A DNA stretch of 59,845 nt from an uncultured Alteromonadaceae bacterium (GTDB lineage Bacteria > Pseudomonadota > Gammaproteobacteria > Enterobacterales > Alteromonadaceae). The number at the start of each line of letters is the position of its first letter. Position 1 is the stretch's first letter. This document shows positions 42,864 through 51,143 of this stretch, one piece after another. The position numbers and the translations under genes are program-made. The notes beneath the pieces were generated by a model that searched no databases, had not been told where the DNA came from, and saw only the letters and a program-made list of their open reading frames with translations. The stretch spans positions 1 through 59,845 of the forward strand of contig CALKGI010000042.1 of assembly GCA_938085045.1 (NCBI GenBank). Reading direction: 5' to 3'.

Positions 42864-43931
42864 GTGGCTGAAACCATAGCCGATACCATTATCACCCCAC
42901 TACCACCCAATGTTGAACTCGAAACCACTGCTGTTTTACGAGAGTTGGTTAAAGCGCATCGGCATTTGGCTGAGCTAAAAGGCATTGCTAAGAGTATTCC
43001 AAATGAAGGCATTTTGATTTCGACCCTTGGCTTGCAAGAGGCGCAAAGTAGTTCTGAAATTGAAAATATCATTACCACTCAAGATGATTTGTATAAGTAT
43101 CGTTTGCACAATGAGGTGGTAGACCCTGCAACCAAAGAGGTGACTCATTACGCCAAGGCGCTTAATGCAGGTTTTGCTCAGGTGAAAGAAAACGATTTGT
43201 TGACGCTTAATACGGTGCTCAATGTGCAGCAAATTTTGGAAGGTAACACGGCGGGGTTTCGTAAAACACCGGGTACGGTGCTTAAAAACCTGATCACCGA
43301 CGAGATTGTTTATCAGCCTCCTTCACCTGAGGTGATCCCGCAATATATGTCAGCGCTCGAACAGTTTATTAATACCAGTCAAGAACTCGATCCATTGGTT
43401 TGTATGGCATTGCTACATCATCAGTTTGAATCAATTCACCCTTTTTATGATGGCAATGGTCGCACTGGGCGAATTCTCAATATTTTGTATCTGGTGAAAG
43501 ATGGTTTGCTCGACATGCCTATTTTGTATTTGAGTCGTTATATCAATCAAACTAAAGACGAATATTACACCAACCTGCAATTAACCCGAGACACTGGCGA
43601 TTGGCAACCGTGGGTGCTTTATATATTGCGTGGTGTGACTGTTACCGCCAAACACACCATGAAACTTATTGAGAAGATCGGTGCATTGTTACTGAAAATA
43701 AAGCAGGATATTCGCGACAAGCACAAGTTTTACTCTCAAGATTTGATTAACAATCTGTTCCATTACCCTTATACCAAGGTGGCATTTTTGGAGCGAGATT
43801 TACAGGTTTCAAGGGCAACGGCGACCCGTTATTTAGATGCGTTGGCTAAAGAGGGTTTGTTGAATAAGAAAAAACTGGGTCGTGAGAGTTATTACATCAA
43901 CCATCAGTTGATTGAGTTGCTAAATTTTTAG
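42864..43931 (+). CDS. Fic family protein with C-terminal winged helix
   Basis: A 355-residue Fic protein. Residues about 60-68 carry the N-terminal inhibitory motif S63-S-E-I-E67-N68 (S/TxxxE-G/N), and HPFYDGNGRTGR (192-203) is the full catalytic Fic motif. The enzyme should transfer AMP to a target protein and is held off by Glu67. The C-terminal 70 residues (AFLERDLQVSRATATRYLDALAKEGLLNKKKLGRESYYI) form a winged helix, so it probably also binds DNA. The start is GTG 42864, with AGGA 10 bases before. No separate antitoxin gene is adjacent; the inhibitory helix is in cis (class II). Confidence 0.93.
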   Translation: MAETIADTIITPLPPNVELETTAVLRELVKAHRHLAELKGIAKSIPNEGILISTLGLQEAQSSSEIENIITTQDDLYKYRLHNEVVDPATKEVTHYAKALNAGFAQVKENDLLTLNTVLNVQQILEGNTAGFRKTPGTVLKNLITDEIVYQPPSPEVIPQYMSALEQFINTSQELDPLVCMALLHHQFESIHPFYDGNGRTGRILNILYLVKDGLLDMPILYLSRYINQTKDEYYTNLQLTRDTGDWQPWVLYILRGVTVTAKHTMKLIEKIGALLLKIKQDIRDKHKFYSQDLINNLFHYPYTKVAFLERDLQVSRATATRYLDALAKEGLLNKKKLGRESYYINHQLIELLNF

Positions 43932-43973
43932 AAGTGCAGCGGGCCTAAATCACCCGCTTCAAGAATTAATCCT

Positions 43974-44522
43974 CTACAACTTCATATTCACAAATGCAGC
44001 CGCAAGGCTCAGTGGCGTGTGTTCAACTACGCGGCCCATTTCTTGGTCTTCATCAAACAGCATAATGGTAGGCACTGCGCTTATATCATACTTTTTGACT
44101 AATGCAGGGTCACGCTTTTCAAAAGGCGCGGCCCCGATGAACTCGATGTCGTATTTAATGTCGCTGTGCTGGGCGTTAACTTTGTCGAGCAGGTTTAGCA
44201 ATCTTGGTACTTCGCGTTGGCTGTCGTGGCACCAAGTGCCAAAGACTACGACTATTTTCTTGTTGTTCAACTGATTGGCAAAGTCCAGTACTTCTAAATC
44301 GCTGGTTTGGGTTTGGTCGGCTTTTTTGTTGTTGGCAAATATTTGATAGCGAGCCAACAGTTCATCTGAGGTAATTGGGCCTAGGTGATAAGAAGATGAT
44401 TGATGATGGTCAGATGCTCCATGGCCGTTCTGGGCGGTATTTTCTGTGGTGGTACAAGCTGTCATTAACAGGCTGAGGCATACGGCTGGGACTAGTGTGG
44501 CGAGCTTGATTGATTTATTCAT
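43974..44522 (-). CDS. Thioredoxin-fold lipoprotein with a CxxS active site
   Basis: A 182-residue protein with lipobox LMTAC (Cys23), a His/Ser-rich linker (DHHQSSSYHLG) and a TlpA-like thioredoxin fold at about residues 80-180. The active site reads W-C98-H-D-S101, with Ser in place of the second Cys; the cis-proline is in AVPTIM. A CxxS protein can form mixed disulphides but is poor at dithiol redox, so it may act as an isomerase, a trap or a binding protein. It is a single gene convergent with fic. Confidence 0.87.
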   Translation of the reverse strand: MNKSIKLATLVPAVCLSLLMTACTTTENTAQNGHGASDHHQSSSYHLGPITSDELLARYQIFANNKKADQTQTSDLEVLDFANQLNNKKIVVVFGTWCHDSQREVPRLLNLLDKVNAQHSDIKYDIEFIGAAPFEKRDPALVKKYDISAVPTIMLFDEDQEMGRVVEHTPLSLAAAFVNMKL

Positions 44523-44626
44523 GACTACGTTAACCTTTGGGCAAAAAACCTGACAATTTAAGAGCGCGTATTGTGCAGGCTTTCATTGGGTAGGTCAAAT
44601 AGTAAACGATTAAAAGCGCATTTATT

Positions 44627-45325
44627 TTAATGATTGTTTAAAAACGAGTTGATGATCTGCGCCAATTGCGTGGGGGCTTCGAGTGGGCTCATATGGCCAC
44701 AGTTGTCGATCATTTTGACTTGGGCATGATTAAAATGCTCTGCGAGTCGAAATATTTCATCGCGCTCTACCAGTTGATCTTGTTCTGCACCAATGACCAA
44801 TACCGGTATATCTAAGGTTTTAGCTTGCTCAAGCAACGATGGACGGTGCGAACTCGACTCCATTTGGGCTATCAGGGTTTCTTTACCCAGCGTTTTGTCC
44901 ATTTCACGTATGGTGTCGCCAACTGAGCCATCGAGGTTGTTGGGGTGAACAAACTTACTCATGCGTTGGCGGGTGATGCCGTTGTAATGATTCGATTTTA
45001 CGTAGTTAAGTATTTTGTCGCGCAGGGTTTGTTCTTCATTAGATAAAGCATGGCCAGTTGCTCCTATGAGCACCAAGCGCTTCACCGCGGATGGGTGGTC
45101 GATGGCATATCGTAAAGAAAGATAACCGCCCATCGAAAATCCAACCAAATCTACCGGGTCTAAATCTAGAGTTTGTTTTATGTCATCAAGCATAGGTGGC
45201 ATTGTTCGGTGTAATGCAAAGTCGATGTGAACAGGGCTGAATTGGGCTGACAGTTTAGGCCAAACGTCTTGCCATAATTGTGCGTTACACATAAATCCGG
45301 GGACAAAATACAGAGGTTGGGTCAT
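44627..45325 (-). CDS. Alpha/beta-fold hydrolase
   Basis: A 232-residue hydrolase. It has the oxyanion-region start PGFMCNAQLW, the nucleophile elbow GFSMGG with Ser64, an acid in LVIGAEQDQLV and the catalytic His in DNCGHMSPLEAP. It resembles the esterase and lipase-like or carboxylesterase BioH-type clade. The in-frame TTG at 45340 would add five residues but has no better Shine-Dalgarno, so ATG 45325 is used. The substrate is unknown. Confidence 0.88.
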   Translation of the reverse strand: MTQPLYFVPGFMCNAQLWQDVWPKLSAQFSPVHIDFALHRTMPPMLDDIKQTLDLDPVDLVGFSMGGYLSLRYAIDHPSAVKRLVLIGATGHALSNEEQTLRDKILNYVKSNHYNGITRQRMSKFVHPNNLDGSVGDTIREMDKTLGKETLIAQMESSSHRPSLLEQAKTLDIPVLVIGAEQDQLVERDEIFRLAEHFNHAQVKMIDNCGHMSPLEAPTQLAQIINSFLNNH

Positions 45326-45428
45326 GGGTTCGTTATTCAAGTGGCTTTCGTTAAGAAAAAGAGGTTAAGGATAACAGATATGCGGGTGATGGCAAAAATA
45401 GCCTAATGCCATGGTTTTGAGGGATATT

Positions 45429-45451
45429 AAAAAAGGGGGGGCGCCTTTTTT
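45429..45451. terminator. Bidirectional intrinsic terminator
   Basis: AAAAAAGG (45429-45436) and CCTTTTTT (45444-45451) flank GGGGGCG, so either strand gives a hairpin with a T-run. It is 66 bp after the small protein gene (minus) and should end it. The remaining gap to the hydrolase start (45341-45428) shows nothing further. Confidence 0.7.
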
Positions 45452-45517
45452 AAGAATTTTTACGATGTTTCTTTAGTACTGTTGCGCTTTATTACGTTAG
45501 TTAGAAAATTGTTTTTA

Positions 45518-45727
45518 TTAGGCTAAGACTGGTTGTACGTTTTCGCCGGTTCTACGGGCATATTCAATCAGTTTTTTGTCTAAAGAACCTAAACGGACCA
45601 GTTGTTCTACCAGTTTTTTAAGTTCGTCTACCGAAACATTAACAAAGTTTTGCAATTCTTTCTCACCACTGTAACCGTGGTGTTTTATAACAGATAATAA
45701 AAAGGTCAAAATGTTGTAGCTTTTCAT
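45518..45727 (-). CDS. Small conserved-looking soluble protein
   Basis: A 69-residue protein with a Shine-Dalgarno AGGTG 5-7 bases before the ATG and an intrinsic terminator downstream, which together make it a convincing gene. MKSYNILTFLLSVIKHHGYSG is followed by two helices, NVSVDELKKLVEQLVRLG and DKKLIEYARRTG, giving the look of a small winged-helix or helical-bundle regulator. I do not recognise the family. It is a stand-alone gene divergent from the HDOD operon. Confidence 0.7.
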   Translation of the reverse strand: MKSYNILTFLLSVIKHHGYSGEKELQNFVNVSVDELKKLVEQLVRLGSLDKKLIEYARRTGENVQPVLA

Positions 45728-45932
45728 GAGTGCACCTGACTTCTATTTAGAATGAAAATATCAAACGATATTGCTGTAAATGGTTAAAAGGTATTGGTAT
45801 AGAGTTATAGAGAACGAGAAAAGTTCAAATCTATCTCAAGTTTTGCGATGAACTGCTGTTTTTAGACAGATGGATTTAAAAAGGTTACAAAAAAGTTCAA
45901 CAATAACAAGGACAAAAGTACAATTTCGGGTC

Positions 45933-45989
45933 ATTGTCGATCAATTATTTACGCGACAATAGGGTTTTGTTTTGGCTTTATTCTATAAT
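45933..45989 (+). promoter_or_regulatory. Dyad and TATAAT promoter element upstream of the HDOD gene
   Basis: ATTGTCG (45933-45939) and CGACAAT (45954-45960) form an inverted repeat with a 14-bp centre. A perfect TATAAT lies at 45984-45989, 43 bp before the ATG at 46033, with no good -35 at the right distance. The dyad could recruit an activator. This places transcription start after the TTG at 45934, so the shorter HDOD start is correct. Confidence 0.45.
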
Positions 45990-46032
45990 GATTAAATCAA
46001 CGTGGGTGAAACCCAACTCCAACAGGTCTAAA

Positions 46033-46878
46033 ATGCCACTAAATCGCAGCAAGCTGGTCGAAATAGTCCAGAACATTCCCGCTTTTCCTCAAAGTGTTAA
46101 TCAAGTTATTGCCATGACATCTAATGCCATGTGCCCACCTAAAAAGCTGGTTCAGGTTATTGAGCGCGATCCTATTTTAACCATGAAAGTACTCAAATTG
46201 GTTAACTCGGCCTTTTTTGGTCTGTCTAAAGAAGTGACTTCGGTGCAGCATTCGGTGGTTTATGTTGGGCTCAATACGGTTAAAAATGTGGCGATAAGTG
46301 TGGCGATGTCTGGGGTATTACCAGAGACCAATGACGCTGGACTAGATATGGATGCATATTGGAAAGATTCTTTGGCGGTTGGGGTGATTGCCAAAATGCT
46401 GGCCGAACAACGCAAAATACCGCCCAACGAAACCGCCGATTATTTTGTCGCCGGACTGCTACACAATATTGGCAAAGTTTTGTTTGCGCATTATTTTCCG
46501 GCAGAATATAAAGAAGTCCTTGGCATTACTGAAGAAAAAAGAATTCCACTACATAAGGTAGAGAAAAAGCTATTGGGTCTAGACCATTGTCAATTGGGTG
46601 GTTTGCTGGCCAAAGAGTGGCAATTGCCCGAGAATTTACGTGGTGTTATTCGTCATCACCATACCATGGTTAAAGATTACGGCGACAACAAACTGTTGGT
46701 GGCGATTATCGCCGCCAGTCAGCTAAATCATTATATTAACGGCAGCGTTGGGGTTTTGCCTCAGTTGCCCAAACAGGTTGAAGATTATTTGGGGGCTCCG
46801 CTGATTGACGTGGCGGATTCATTGGAAAACTTGGAAAGGGAAGTCGATAAAGCGCAGGCTTTTATCGATGTGAACTAG
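46033..46878 (+). CDS. HDOD domain signalling protein
   Basis: A 281-residue protein. The HDOD domain spans most of the length (about residues 8-205): PAFPQSVNQVIAM, VIERDPILTMKVLKLVNSAFFG, VQHSVVYVGLNTVKNVAIS, and the degenerate HD region GLLHNIGKVLFAHYFPAEY. HDOD proteins bind partners or nucleic acids and usually have no phosphohydrolase activity. The last 40 residues form a helix. The ATG 46033 has an AGG 6 bases before it. It is 17 bp from the metallo-beta-lactamase-fold gene and shares its operon. Confidence 0.9.
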   Translation: MPLNRSKLVEIVQNIPAFPQSVNQVIAMTSNAMCPPKKLVQVIERDPILTMKVLKLVNSAFFGLSKEVTSVQHSVVYVGLNTVKNVAISVAMSGVLPETNDAGLDMDAYWKDSLAVGVIAKMLAEQRKIPPNETADYFVAGLLHNIGKVLFAHYFPAEYKEVLGITEEKRIPLHKVEKKLLGLDHCQLGGLLAKEWQLPENLRGVIRHHHTMVKDYGDNKLLVAIIAASQLNHYINGSVGVLPQLPKQVEDYLGAPLIDVADSLENLEREVDKAQAFIDVN

Positions 46879-46895
46879 CAAAAACAGGGTTAATT

Positions 46896-47777
46896 ATGAA
46901 AATTACCATGCGTGGCGTAAGAGGATCTATTCCGGTGCCGGGTCCTGACACTGTTGTTTACGGTGGCAACACCACATGCCACGAAATTCGCACCACTAGC
47001 GGCCACTTGATCATTCTTGATGGTGGCAGTGGTATTCGTCAATTGGGTAATGAGTTGCTGGCCAACTTACCAGTCAAATGCCACATTTTTATCACGCATA
47101 CCCACTGGGATCATATTCAAGGCCTGCCGTTTTTTATTCCATTGTTTATACCCGGCAACACCATGGATATTTACGGCTCGTTCGACCCGGTATACATGAA
47201 AGATTTGCGCAGTATTTTGTCGCAGCAAATGGAGTATTGTTATTTTCCGGTTAGAGAATGTGAATTGGCTGCCACCATTAATTACCACAATATTCGCGAA
47301 GGTCAGGCGGTGCAGGTCGGCTCTGCTACGGTCACGCCAATATTAACCAACCATCCGGTACTCAATTACGGTTATAAAATTGAAGATTCGGGCAAGACTT
47401 TCTTTTTCACCGGCGATTATGAACCCCCTGTCAATATTTATGATGAAGAAGACGAAGAATATGCGGGTTATCAGCAGTTGGTTGATGAACAACAACAAAC
47501 CTTAATTGATTTTGTGCAGGGCGTGGATGTTATGGTTGCCGATTCGCAATATACCCATGAAGAATATCCTGCCAAAACGGGTTGGGGCCATGGCACTTTT
47601 GAAACCAACATCAGGCTGGCCCGATTGGCCAATATCAAAGAGTTTTATTTCACTCATCACGACCCCATGCGCACCGACGCTCAGCTTGATGAAATATTCA
47701 GTGAGATCATGAGCAGAGATAACTTACCTGACACCGTATTTCACCTAGCCAAAGAAGGCACAGTGATAGAGTTATAG
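46896..47777 (+). CDS. Metallo-beta-lactamase-fold hydrolase
   Basis: A 293-residue enzyme. The metal site is THTHWDH at residues 67-73 (His68, His70, Asp72, His73); later ligands are in LTNHPVLN and FTGDYEP, and the final His in FTHHDPM. The start MKITMRGVRGSIPVPGP is typical of a phosphodiesterase/RNase Z-like subgroup that occurs with signalling proteins. It may cleave a cyclic nucleotide or similar signal made or sensed with the HDOD partner; that is inference from the pairing. Confidence 0.9.
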   Translation: MKITMRGVRGSIPVPGPDTVVYGGNTTCHEIRTTSGHLIILDGGSGIRQLGNELLANLPVKCHIFITHTHWDHIQGLPFFIPLFIPGNTMDIYGSFDPVYMKDLRSILSQQMEYCYFPVRECELAATINYHNIREGQAVQVGSATVTPILTNHPVLNYGYKIEDSGKTFFFTGDYEPPVNIYDEEDEEYAGYQQLVDEQQQTLIDFVQGVDVMVADSQYTHEEYPAKTGWGHGTFETNIRLARLANIKEFYFTHHDPMRTDAQLDEIFSEIMSRDNLPDTVFHLAKEGTVIEL

Positions 47778-47797
47778 TGATACCCCCCTCGATATAT

Positions 47798-47831
47798 TTG
47801 CGTTGGGTGATAGATGATTCGCCCAACGCAA
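47798..47831. terminator. Long inverted repeat after the HDOD-MBL operon
   Basis: TTGCGTTGGGTGA (47798-47810) pairs with TCGCCCAACGCAA (47819-47831), with one G-T wobble and an 8-bp loop, 20 bases after the stop codon. It lacks a clear T-run but can act as a transcript end or a REP-like element. Only about 130 bp separate it from the TPR lipoprotein gene. Confidence 0.6.
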
Positions 47832-47960
47832 CATCAACCGTTAGTAAACCCTCACTAAAATCAATCACAACCAAATACTATAGCCGTCAATCGCACTTTC
47901 TATGCCCTTAAAGCTCGCTAATGCTATGATGCCTAACTCATTGTTTGAAAGGACAATCTC

Positions 47961-48785
47961 GTGCAAAATTATCATATGATTTTCAGGTTTGCTGCCATTG
48001 TATTCATTGTTAGCGGTTTTATTACTGGGTGTGAACCTGTTGCGCCTGCACAAAAAGCCGTTGCGCTTAACCCTGAGCAAGCTGAGGTTTTTGCGTCAAA
48101 AGCTCAACAAGCATTTTTAACTGACTGGGATTTCAAGCTGGCAGAGCAACACTTCATTAAGGCTGTGTCGCTAAACCCGAATGACGCAAATACGTATTAT
48201 CAATATGCACGCTTTTTACTGGCGATGAATCGAAAAAAAGAAGCCCTGCAACAGGTCAATGATGCCCAGCAGCTGTCATCTGAGCCCTATTCTTTGACCG
48301 AAGTCACTTGGATTTACACCATGGCGGGTGACTACTCGTCAGCAAAAGCCCAGCTGGCCAAACTCAAAGCCATAGACGCCAATTCACTTGATTATCACCT
48401 CAGTGCACAAATGTTTTCTGAGGCCACAAAAGATGATGCGCAGGCGCTTGCGCATAATATCAAAGCTTTGTTGTTGTTCGGCTACAGTTACGACGACATT
48501 CAGCAAGCCATTATTGCCTCTGGTCATCGTGGTACAAAAGGCCTCAACCGATGGTTGGCAGATGACAAACAAGAGCAGGGTAATATAGGGCAATACGATT
48601 TGCCTTTGTCGATGGCGCGTTATTTGAGTAAGGCAAAAAAGGTTGAGCGAGCGCTCGGTTGGCTTGAAAAAGCGTATGACGCTCGGCAAGTTGAAATAGT
48701 GTGGATTAATGTCGACCCGACATTTGATGTGCTTCGCCAAGACCCAAGATTTAAAGCCATTGTTAAGAAGATTGGCCTGAATTAA
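47961..48785 (+). CDS. TPR lipoprotein
   Basis: A 274-residue protein with lipobox ITGC (Cys24). About three tetratricopeptide-like units cover residues 45-160 (AEQHFIKAVSLNPNDANTYY, ARFLLAMNRKKEALQQVNDA, IYTMAGDYSSAKAQLAKLKA). The C-terminal unit VERALGWLEKAYDARQ leads into a conserved DPTFDVLRQDPRFKAI ending, which recurs in TPR proteins with sensor roles. It probably mediates protein interaction at the envelope. The start is GTG, with AGGA 7 bases upstream. The GNAT gene follows after 19 bp. Confidence 0.85.
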   Translation: MQNYHMIFRFAAIVFIVSGFITGCEPVAPAQKAVALNPEQAEVFASKAQQAFLTDWDFKLAEQHFIKAVSLNPNDANTYYQYARFLLAMNRKKEALQQVNDAQQLSSEPYSLTEVTWIYTMAGDYSSAKAQLAKLKAIDANSLDYHLSAQMFSEATKDDAQALAHNIKALLLFGYSYDDIQQAIIASGHRGTKGLNRWLADDKQEQGNIGQYDLPLSMARYLSKAKKVERALGWLEKAYDARQVEIVWINVDPTFDVLRQDPRFKAIVKKIGLN

Positions 48786-48804
48786 TTTTATAGAGGAAGT
48801 GTAT

Positions 48805-49239
48805 ATGCAGTGGAAAAATGACAACTATTTAATTTCGACCGATAAAACTTTGCTTGATTTTGAGCTGATTTATCAATTTATATCAACATCTTACTGGGCA
48901 AAAGGCATACCCAGAGACACCATGCAAAAGGCGCTCGACGGCTCATTGTGTTTTGGTTTGTATGCTGATGGCAAGCAAATTGGACTGTCGCGGATGATAA
49001 CCGACAACGCCACTTTTGCTTATCTTGCTGATGTATTTGTGCTTGAAGAATATCGCGGCAAAGGGCTGAGTAAATGGATGATGGAATGCATTTTGGCGCA
49101 CCCTTCATTGCAAGGATTAAGGCGAATTATGCTGGCCACCGCTGACGCCCATGGTTTATACGAAAAGTATGGGTTCACCGGTATTAATATGCCCGAACGG
49201 TTGATGCAGATTCATCAACCGGATGTTTATAAAGTATAG
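48805..49239 (+). CDS. GNAT family N-acetyltransferase
   Basis: A 144-residue protein. The acetyl-CoA-binding signature EEYRGKGLSKWM follows the strand YLADVFVL, and the C-terminal LATADAHGLYEKYGF is the usual end of the fold. The substrate is unknown. The start is ATG 48805; GAGGAA at 48793-48798 fits it and leaves the GTG at 48799 too close. It is the last gene of the short TPR-GNAT operon. Confidence 0.9.
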   Translation: MQWKNDNYLISTDKTLLDFELIYQFISTSYWAKGIPRDTMQKALDGSLCFGLYADGKQIGLSRMITDNATFAYLADVFVLEEYRGKGLSKWMMECILAHPSLQGLRRIMLATADAHGLYEKYGFTGINMPERLMQIHQPDVYKV

Positions 49240-49376
49240 CGCGCAATCGCAGCGTCAGAATATCGTCACTATCATATCTGTTAACTCCAAGCTGTTGAAA
49301 TTAAACAATAAAAACCAATTGGCACAAAGTCTGCTTTAAACATGTCAACCACAGTTTATTGTCATTGGAGTTGCCC

Positions 49377-49943
49377 ATGTCAGATGTTATGTCACATAGT
49401 CAGATTGTTTTGGATCAAGATTTAGCCCACGCTTTACAGCCAACTCAAACTGGGCAATTTGGCACTGCCAAAATGTTCGAACTATTGATGCCTAACCTCT
49501 ATGGCAATACAGACAAAAAACAGCAACCACTTGAAAAAGTCGATTACTACATGCTCGAAGAAACGCAAGAGTTGTATTCTCGCCTTCGCCGGTTTTGCTA
49601 TCACCTTAAAATCAGCTCAGACATCGAATTTAAAGTGGCGCGACGTGGTGACAAATTAGAAGTTATCGGTGATGTACCACACCGCACAATGCTTAATCAA
49701 TTGGTAAACGACGACCTGTGGTTTGTTGATTCGTTTATCTGGTTGCAACCCAATTATTCGTCTTTGGCGCATTCATTCGAAATGAGAGAATTTGCCGAGT
49801 ACTACGAACAATTTCCCGGTGATGCCAAACAACGATATGCCCATTTTGATGATAAAGACAAAGGCATGGCTTTTGCGCTGAAATATGCCAATGGCGCTGT
49901 TAACGCTCAGGTCGAATCACCTTTGAATCTTTATCAGGTTTAA
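49377..49943 (+). CDS. Soluble protein of unknown function
   Basis: A 188-residue soluble protein with no signal peptide. It has a helical middle (ETQELYSRLRRFCYHLKISSDIEFKVARRG) and a beta/alpha end (EFAEYYEQFPGDAKQRYAHFDDKDKG). I know no family. The start is ATG 49377, for which GGAG at 49367-49370 is the Shine-Dalgarno; the in-frame TTG at 49359 is rejected. It is monocistronic, with a gap of about 137 bp on the left. Confidence 0.7.
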   Translation: MSDVMSHSQIVLDQDLAHALQPTQTGQFGTAKMFELLMPNLYGNTDKKQQPLEKVDYYMLEETQELYSRLRRFCYHLKISSDIEFKVARRGDKLEVIGDVPHRTMLNQLVNDDLWFVDSFIWLQPNYSSLAHSFEMREFAEYYEQFPGDAKQRYAHFDDKDKGMAFALKYANGAVNAQVESPLNLYQV

Positions 49944-50036
49944 TACCATCAGTTAGCCATTTAAGACATCGCACTAAAACTACGCACACTTTATAAAGGC
50001 ACCAACTATATCGGCATAGGCGGCATTTACGTTTTA

Positions 50037-50480
50037 TTGCTGGGTATGATGTTTGCAAACGTTGGGTTTCTCGGGGCGCTACTGACTACCTTTTTGATTA
50101 GTGTCGTCCAGTTATTCCGTTATATCGCAGGGGATGTCGACAGACTAGGTTGGGTTATGACCGGCAAAAACATCGCCGACACTGTTACTGGTCAGGGCGA
50201 AAGCACTCAAAAATACCAATCAAGAATGTTAAAACTTATTCAAACCGCCAATTTAGCCATCGTTTATCAATGTTACGTTACCTCATCAGCCATGTGGGCT
50301 GGCATTGCCTTTGTTGCTTTTGTGGCGGTAGAGCTGATGTTTAAACAAATTCGCAAGACCAGTCACGACCTAGCCGCAATTAAAGCGCCGGTTGATACCA
50401 TAATGGTGCCAGCCGTTTTATTAATAACAGTTGCAGCCTTGGGTGACTTAAATACATTCTTCGCCCTTATCGCCAAATAA
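50037..50480 (+). pseudogene. Possible membrane protein gene without a clear start, overlapping lysE-type gene
   Basis: The frame is open from a stop at 49962-49964 through 50480. The putative protein has hydrophobic helices at about residues 1-25, 78-98 and 120-140, and looks like a real membrane protein (VVQLFRYIAGDVDRLGWVM). No ATG with a Shine-Dalgarno lies at the right place: TTG 50037 or ATG 50046 would cut the first helix, while upstream codons in the same frame (YKGTNYIGIGGIYVL) continue the apparent protein. The last 118 bp overlap the LysE-type gene on the other strand. It may be a gene that lost its start or an annotation artefact. Confidence 0.4.
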
Positions 50481-50977
50481 GCATAACAAAGGTTAACACT
50501 ACCAAAAGCCAATGTTGCAGCACCCATGATTAACAGCACATCGGTCGTTGCGACCTCACCTACATTAACAAATGCGGGGAAAAAACCAACGTAGAACAAA
50601 ATGGCTTTTGGGTTACCCAGCGTGATGAGCAGGCCGGCCATAAAGTTTGAAAACAAAGAGGATTCTTTTGAGGTTTCTATATCAATTGAGCTAGCTTCAC
50701 AGCGCAACAGTTTGTAACCCAACCAGATAAGGTAAGCCGCGCTGATATATTTAATGATGAAAAACGTCGCGCCCATCGCCTCGGCCAGTGCGTTAAGTCC
50801 AAACAATGCCAAAAGAATAAAAATGTAATCACCCAAAACAATGCCCATGGTCATGTACACGCCACGTAAAAAACCAGATGAAAACGAACGGGCGATAATG
50901 GCGAATACAGCAGGGCCGGGCACTATGGCCAGTAAAAACATGGCGCCACATAATGCGATTAGGCTGGTGGTTGTCAT
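50363..50977 (-). CDS. LysE/RhtB family amino-acid exporter
   Basis: A 204-residue protein with six transmembrane helices. The N-terminus FLLAIVPGPAVFAI is the diagnostic LysE/RhtB motif, and GLLITLGNPKAILFYVGFFPAFV the conserved central helix. Members export amino acids or homoserine lactones. The start is ATG 50977; the GTG at 50986 is also in frame. The 3' end overlaps, by 118 bp, the possible membrane gene on the plus strand. Confidence 0.92.
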   Translation of the reverse strand: MTTTSLIALCGAMFLLAIVPGPAVFAIIARSFSSGFLRGVYMTMGIVLGDYIFILLALFGLNALAEAMGATFFIIKYISAAYLIWLGYKLLRCEASSIDIETSKESSLFSNFMAGLLITLGNPKAILFYVGFFPAFVNVGEVATTDVLLIMGAATLAFGSVNLCYAYLAIRAKNVFKSPKAATVINKTAGTIMVSTGALIAARS

Positions 50978-51143
50978 ACAAAACACCCCTTGGGTTACTC
51001 ATTTAAAGTGGTCAATTCTAACAAATAAACGCTTTGAATGTCAGTGTGGTGCGCTGGGCCGCATTCGCTTGCATTTGCAATCAGGTTCCCTCCATAATCA
51101 AAAACTCACACGCAAGTATCAAACCATCAAAGGAAGCCTGTAC

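Noticed and set aside
45934..46032. 33-residue extension of the HDOD protein from TTG
   Set aside because: A perfect TATAAT at 45984-45989 lies inside it, so transcription most likely begins after the TTG; the ATG at 46033 has AGG at a good distance.
50841..51143. 100-residue N-terminal extension of the A2M protein
   Set aside because: It lies across the start of the LysE gene on the other strand; the TTG at 51144 with AGGAAG and a lipoprotein signal is the natural start.
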